A DNA stretch of 9,021 nucleotides. Source: DATKSS01 sp049582065. GTDB taxonomy: Bacteria > Chloroflexota > Dormibacteria > Dormibacterales > Dormibacteraceae. Positions 6,252 through 9,021 of the stretch are shown here, one piece after another. The stretch covers positions 1 to 9,021 of the forward strand of contig JBAUTF010000204.1 in NCBI GenBank assembly GCA_049582065.1. Reading direction: 5' to 3'. Each line of letters begins with the position of its first letter. Position 1 is the first letter of the stretch. The position numbers were made by a program, and so were the translations under genes. Below the pieces are notes generated by a model that was not told the DNA's origin, did not search any database, and saw only the letters and a list, made by a program, of their open reading frames with translations.

Positions 6252-7613
6252 TTACCTCCCGGCCGCCGCCGCGACGACCTTGCGTGCGGCGACCGCCTCG
6301 AAATAGGCGTCGACGCGATTCTTGAGCTGCGCCTCGGACCAGGCGCGCGGGTCGACCAGGTCGGACTCGATGAACAGTGCCGGCACGTCGTGCACGCGGG
6401 TGATGTACTCGCGGCTGTCGGCCATCCCGGTCGACACCGTCCGGCAGCTCTTCACAGAGTGATAGACGATGCCGTCCGCCTTCCATCGCGTGACCGAATC
6501 GGAAAGCCGGTCCTGCGAGAAGAACATGTTCGACATCGAGCGCTGCGCGGTCAGCACGAGCTGCTCGGCCAGGCTCTCGAGCGGCCGGTCGAGGTCGAAC
6601 GTGATGCCCAGGTCGAGGCCGCCGCCGGCATAGGCCAGGTACTCGGAGCTCACGAACACCGCTCCCCAGTCCTGGAAGAGCTCCAGGAACCGCCGGAAGT
6701 ACGGGTAGCAGGCCGGCCCGACGCCGTGAAGGCGGAACTTCTCCTCGGCGATGGTGCCGATCCGGTGCGCCACCTTGTACTCCATCTCCTCGCGCAGCTC
6801 GGACATGTAGCGGGCGCCCTCGGGAGTGCCTCGATATGCGCTCAACATGCCCATGTACGTGAGGCCGTCGCCCAGGACGTTGAAAGGCGCGGGGACGTTC
6901 TGATTGAGGCGCAAGATCGCCTGCCAGTCAGCCGCCATGGAGTTGACGTGAGCCATCGCCTGCTTGAGGCGCTCGATGTCGAAGCTGCGGCCACTGATCT
7001 TTTCGCATAGCGCGATCAGCTCCTCGAGCTGGCCCTGCACGTAGCGGCGGTCCGTCTCGAACGCAGGCTCGCCGGGCTCTGACCGCCAGCTCATGCCCCG
7101 CTGTCCAGGCAGGTCGATCACGAAGGCCGGGCAGCCGTGGAGGCGCTGCCAGATCTCCACCCACTTGACGTAGGTGTTGCACATGTTGGTGCCGATGACC
7201 AGGCTTGGCTTGGGAATGCGGCCGTTCGAGTGCCGCCCGCGCTGCAGCTGCACGCCGACGTCGGCTTTGACGTAGCCGCAGACGTCGGTTGAGTAGCCGT
7301 AGTCCTCGGCCTTGTTCAGGTACTCGAGGGCCTGCTTCTTGACCGCCAGCTGGAGCGAGTTGATCTCTGGGAAGACGACGTGGAAGTCAAAAGCACGAAG
7401 CACTTCGGCCATCGAGCCCATGACGAACACGTAAGCCGTGGGCTCGGGGTTCTCCGCCACTGCGTTCAGCTCGTCGAACCACTCCTTGAAGAGGCGGTTG
7501 CCGTCGCGCCGCCCGCGACCGATGAGCTCGTCATGACTCTTCCCCGCTTGCGGGGAAGTACCCGGCGGAGCCGGGGGATGGGGAGGTGCTACCTGCTCAG
7601 TGTCATTCATCAT
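6252..7613 (-). CDS. bzdO: Benzoyl-CoA reductase catalytic subunit, BzdO-like (BcrB family)
   Basis: A 453-residue protein of the 2-hydroxyacyl-CoA dehydratase / benzoyl-CoA reductase B family, close to the usual BzdO length of about 450. Features that match BzdO as I recall it are VVFPEINSLQLAVKK (79-93), YSTDVCGYVKADVG (107-120), TNMCNTYVKWVEIW (142-155), PACYPYFRRF (300-309), YHSVKSCRTVSTGMADSRE (384-402) and FIESDLVD (414-421). Cys112, Cys145 and Cys390 are the likely [4Fe-4S] ligands. The subunit pairs with the BzdN-like protein to reduce the aryl-CoA ring by single-electron steps. Tandem ATGs occur at 7613 and 7610, preceded by GAGGGAG at suitable spacing, 11 bases after the previous stop. 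Residues 10-25 are a Pro-rich stretch encoded by a REP-like double hairpin. No in-frame start exists between that element and the first conserved residues, so it should be translated. Confidence 0.9.
   Translation of the reverse strand: MMNDTEQVAPPHPPAPPGTSPQAGKSHDELIGRGRRDGNRLFKEWFDELNAVAENPEPTAYVFVMGSMAEVLRAFDFHVVFPEINSLQLAVKKQALEYLNKAEDYGYSTDVCGYVKADVGVQLQRGRHSNGRIPKPSLVIGTNMCNTYVKWVEIWQRLHGCPAFVIDLPGQRGMSWRSEPGEPAFETDRRYVQGQLEELIALCEKISGRSFDIERLKQAMAHVNSMAADWQAILRLNQNVPAPFNVLGDGLTYMGMLSAYRGTPEGARYMSELREEMEYKVAHRIGTIAEEKFRLHGVGPACYPYFRRFLELFQDWGAVFVSSEYLAYAGGGLDLGITFDLDRPLESLAEQLVLTAQRSMSNMFFSQDRLSDSVTRWKADGIVYHSVKSCRTVSTGMADSREYITRVHDVPALFIESDLVDPRAWSEAQLKNRVDAYFEAVAARKVVAAAAGR
7539..7586. 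repeat. REP-like double-hairpin element inside the bzdO-like coding sequence
   Basis: Two perfect palindromes sit side by side. CTTCCCCGC-TT-GCGGGGAAG at 7539-7558 has a 9-bp stem and 2-base loop. CCCGGC-GGA-GCCGGG at 7561-7575 has a 6-bp stem and 3-base loop. A G-rich tail (GGGGATGGGGAGG) follows to 7586. The architecture is that of bacterial repetitive extragenic palindromes, and the core resembles an element I have often seen scattered between genes of high-GC genomes. Here it lies in frame and encodes residues 10-25 of the reductase subunit, adding a Pro/Gly-rich linker before the conserved domain. A single copy in this window cannot prove it is a repeat; that rests on its structure and on recall. 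Confidence 0.65.
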
Positions 7614-7624
7614 GTCTCTCCCTC

Positions 7625-8797
7625 TCAGTCGAAGAGGATCGATTCCACGAAGGTCTCGACCTCCATCCGCATGCGCTCGAGGGCGGACATCTTCTCTTCG
7701 AACTCGAGCATCAGGTAGGGGATCTTGCGAGCCTCGAGCGCCCGGCTGTAAGCCACCTGCTCGTCCATCCCGGGCTCGCACATCTTGGCCGCGGCGAGGA
7801 TCGCCGCCTGCGCCCCGGACGCCTCGATGCGCGCCAGGAGCATCTCTTCTTTCGGCTTGCGGTCGTCATGCTGCACGGGGCTGTAGCTCGACGTCTCCAG
7901 GTAGGCGGTCGCAAGCGCGAGCAGCGGGTCGTCCGTGTCATCAGGGACGTCCTCGGTCAACCAGCGCATGCCGATCAGGAGGTCGTCGTCGACGACGTAG
8001 CAGGCCTCTTCGATCAGCTGCAGCATGTCGAGCGGCGGCTGCTCGCAGAAACCGCCTTCAAACACGACGCGAACGCGGTCCTGCTCGCGGCCAAGGCGCT
8101 CTGGCAGGACTTCGAGCGCGCGCCGCAGGATCTCGTTGTGCTCCTCGCGCTGCATCACAGAACCCGCGCGGGTCAGCGCATATGCCTCACGCGCGGACAG
8201 CAGCCATGGGGTCGCCCTCTTGATCGCGTACAGCTCGCGCAGGAGCCGCCGGTTCTCGTTGAACACCGCGATGCTGTGGTTGAGCGCCTCGACGGTGACC
8301 GGCGCACCGGCCATCTTCTCCAACGAAGCCCGCAGGCGGCCGTACTCCTCGCTCAGGTAGGCGGCGGCGTGCGAGGAATTGGCGTTCTGGGGCAGATAGA
8401 GGATCTCGGCCGGCTGGCCGGGGAAGTTGCGGCCCCAGATTCCCGCCAGGTTGCGGGCGACGTCGCAGATGGGGTGGGTGTAAAAAGCGCTCATCATTCC
8501 GAGACGCCCTGACAGGCCAAGCTCGAGCGAGCTGCGGCAGATCGAGCAGATGAACGAGCCGATGTGCGAGTCGGCCTGGCGCGATTCGATCTGGTCGCCG
8601 GCGCCTATGACCTTCAAGGGCAGCATGCCGGCGGCATGGACGATCTCCTCGGGGAAGTAGACCTGGAAGTGTCCCACCACTTTGCCGCCCGGGTGCTGCT
8701 CCATCCAGCGCTTCACCGCGGGATAGGTGAAGTCGGCGCACAGCTCGGTGCACGACTCGAGGAGCTCTTCGATTCCGCTCGGCGCCGCGATGGACAT
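7625..8797 (-). CDS. bzdN: Benzoyl-CoA reductase catalytic subunit, BzdN-like (BcrC family)
   Basis: A 390-residue protein of the 2-hydroxyacyl-CoA dehydratase D-component / benzoyl-CoA reductase C family, matching the 380-390 residues of BzdN and BcrC. Segments that fit BzdN as I recall it are GKVVGHFQVYFPEEIVHAAG (38-57), GAGDQIE (65-71), SFICSICRSSLELGL (81-95), PICDVARNL (109-117), FNENRRL (179-185), GGFCEQPPLD (248-257) and YVVDDDLL (267-274). Cys84, Cys111, Cys251 and Cys340 are at the positions where cluster-binding cysteines are expected. It should form the substrate-reducing heterodimer with the BzdO-like protein. ATG 8797 has a strong GAGGAGG at 8804-8810, spaced 6 bases. It is the first gene of the operon, about 35 bases from the predicted transcription start. 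A 2-hydroxyacyl-CoA dehydratase is the main alternative, but the dual activators and ring-processing neighbours argue against it. Confidence 0.9.
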   Translation of the reverse strand: MSIAAPSGIEELLESCTELCADFTYPAVKRWMEQHPGGKVVGHFQVYFPEEIVHAAGMLPLKVIGAGDQIESRQADSHIGSFICSICRSSLELGLSGRLGMMSAFYTHPICDVARNLAGIWGRNFPGQPAEILYLPQNANSSHAAAYLSEEYGRLRASLEKMAGAPVTVEALNHSIAVFNENRRLLRELYAIKRATPWLLSAREAYALTRAGSVMQREEHNEILRRALEVLPERLGREQDRVRVVFEGGFCEQPPLDMLQLIEEACYVVDDDLLIGMRWLTEDVPDDTDDPLLALATAYLETSSYSPVQHDDRKPKEEMLLARIEASGAQAAILAAAKMCEPGMDEQVAYSRALEARKIPYLMLEFEEKMSALERMRMEVETFVESILFD

Positions 8798-8803
8798 CCT
8801 GGG

Positions 8804-8810
8804 CCTCCTC
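8804..8810 (-). promoter_or_regulatory. Ribosome binding site of the first operon gene
   Basis: GAGGAGG on the minus strand, 6 bases before ATG 8797. It is the strongest Shine-Dalgarno match in the reductase block and fixes this ATG as the start. Confidence 0.75.
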
Positions 8811-8838
8811 GACCAACGTCATGCGCCGGCCTGCCCGT

Positions 8839-8867
8839 ATCTTAGACTGACCGGTCAGTCAAGTCAA
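8839..8867 (-). promoter_or_regulatory. Predicted sigma-70-type promoter of the reductase operon
   Basis: On the minus strand, TTGACT (8867-8862) and TAAGAT (8844-8839) are separated by exactly 17 bases. The first matches the -35 consensus in 5 of 6 bases and the second the -10 in 4 of 6. Transcription would begin near 8832, giving a leader of about 35 bases before ATG 8797. A second overlapping TTGACT at 8862-8857 gives a spacing too short to be used. The site lies between the stop of the upstream gene (8914) and the first operon gene, where a promoter is expected. Confidence 0.6.
8845..8860. promoter_or_regulatory. Perfect 16-bp palindromic operator in the promoter spacer
   Basis: GACTGACCGGTCAGTC is a perfect inverted repeat lying wholly between the predicted -35 and -10 boxes. 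An uninterrupted palindrome of this length and composition is typical of operators for dimeric TetR-family repressors, and its location would let a bound repressor block RNA polymerase. No regulator gene is present in the window, so the protein and inducer (probably an aryl-CoA or ring-derived CoA ester) are inferred. Confidence 0.6.
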
Positions 8868-8913
8868 GAGCGCAGATTATTCGCGGAGCCCGGTCGTGGG
8901 GCTTGAGGTTCCC

Positions 8914-9021
8914 CTAGCCGACGGCCGGCGCCAGGGCGAGCTCGTGGGCGATGTCCGTGGCCCACGCTTCGATCAGCTTCCAGTCGCGGAAGTCGCCTTC
9001 GATGAGCACCCTGTCGGCGGC
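8914..9021 (-). CDS. C-terminal end of an unidentified protein, cut by the window edge
   Basis: The minus-strand frame entering from the right edge stays open for 35 codons and stops at TAG 8914-8916. It encodes VLIEGDFRDWKLIEAW followed by ATDIAHELALAPAVG. The first part looks like a well-formed strand and amphipathic helix, and codon use is GC-rich like the operon. I do not recognise the family from this short tail. It reads in the same direction as the reductase operon and ends 46 bases before the predicted -35 box. Those 46 bases contain no convincing terminator: only a weak AGCCC/GGGCT stem without a T run. It may be a related catabolic gene transcribed separately. Confidence 0.5.
   Translation of the reverse strand, partial: AADRVLIEGDFRDWKLIEAWATDIAHELALAPAVG

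Noticed and set aside
7539..7586. Double hairpin as an intrinsic terminator or attenuator between the bzdN- and bzdO-like genes
   Set aside because: No T tract follows and it lies inside the coding frame downstream of the start codon. A REP-like insertion explains it better.
4489..8797. 2-Hydroxyacyl-CoA dehydratase (HgdABC or LcdAB type) instead of benzoyl-CoA reductase
   Set aside because: Those systems use one homodimeric activator. Here two distinct activator genes are present, the catalytic subunits match BzdN and BzdO segment by segment, and the neighbours are BadH/Oah-like. It is kept only as a minor alternative.
1..9021. tRNA, rRNA, CRISPR arrays, insertion sequences or prophage genes
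   Set aside because: No cloverleaf-like gene, regularly spaced direct repeats, transposase motifs or terminal inverted repeats were seen on either strand.

Overview
This is a GC-rich bacterial window dominated by one tightly packed minus-strand operon for reductive breakdown of an aromatic (or related cyclic) acyl-CoA. Read from its promoter near 8867 leftwards, it encodes the four subunits of a class I, ATP-dependent benzoyl-CoA reductase of the Azoarcus 'Bzd' type. These are two catalytic Fe-S subunits (7625-8797 and 6252-7613) and two ASKHA-fold activator subunits (5331-6245 and 4489-5334). Next come a crotonase-fold hydrolase/hydratase with an added C-terminal zinc ribbon (3515-4492), a two-gene CoA-transferase-fold pair that looks more like the ring-opening hydrolase IpdAB than a true transferase (2682-3518 and 1912-2685), and a short-chain dehydrogenase close to BadH (1172-1915). 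A SRPBCC-fold protein (622-1092) follows after 79 bases on the same strand.

Five successive junctions overlap by 4 bases (four ATGA and one TTGA), and the two remaining junctions inside the reductase are 11 and 6 bases, so the eight genes probably form one translationally coupled unit. A TTGACT / 17 bp / TAAGAT promoter with a perfect 16-bp palindrome filling its spacer lies upstream of the first gene and suggests control by a dimeric repressor. A separate gene, cut off by the right edge, ends upstream of that promoter.

Proposed logic: the reductase dearomatises the aryl-CoA ring. Hydration and the BadH-like dehydrogenase give a ring ketone. The Oah/BadI-like crotonase and/or the IpdAB-like pair open the ring hydrolytically. 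IpdAB and Oah both act on 6-oxocyclohex-1-ene-1-carboxyl-CoA-type rings, so finding both folds next to a benzoyl-CoA reductase is notable. No CoA ligase, ferredoxin, dienoyl-CoA hydratase or electron-transfer gene is visible here; they may lie outside the window.

The left end is different. A VOC/glyoxalase-like gene runs on the plus strand (41-424) and converges, one base apart, on a headless antibiotic-biosynthesis-monooxygenase-like remnant (426-638). A REP-like double hairpin is embedded in frame in the N-terminal coding region of the bzdO-like gene.

The host cannot be named from this sequence. High GC, GTG/TTG starts and the reductase type fit a free-living soil, sediment or subsurface bacterium. 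The mixture of anaerobic-type reductase genes with VOC, ABM and SRPBCC genes does not match any well-known benzoate cluster I recall. No stretch longer than 300 bases lacks a gene.
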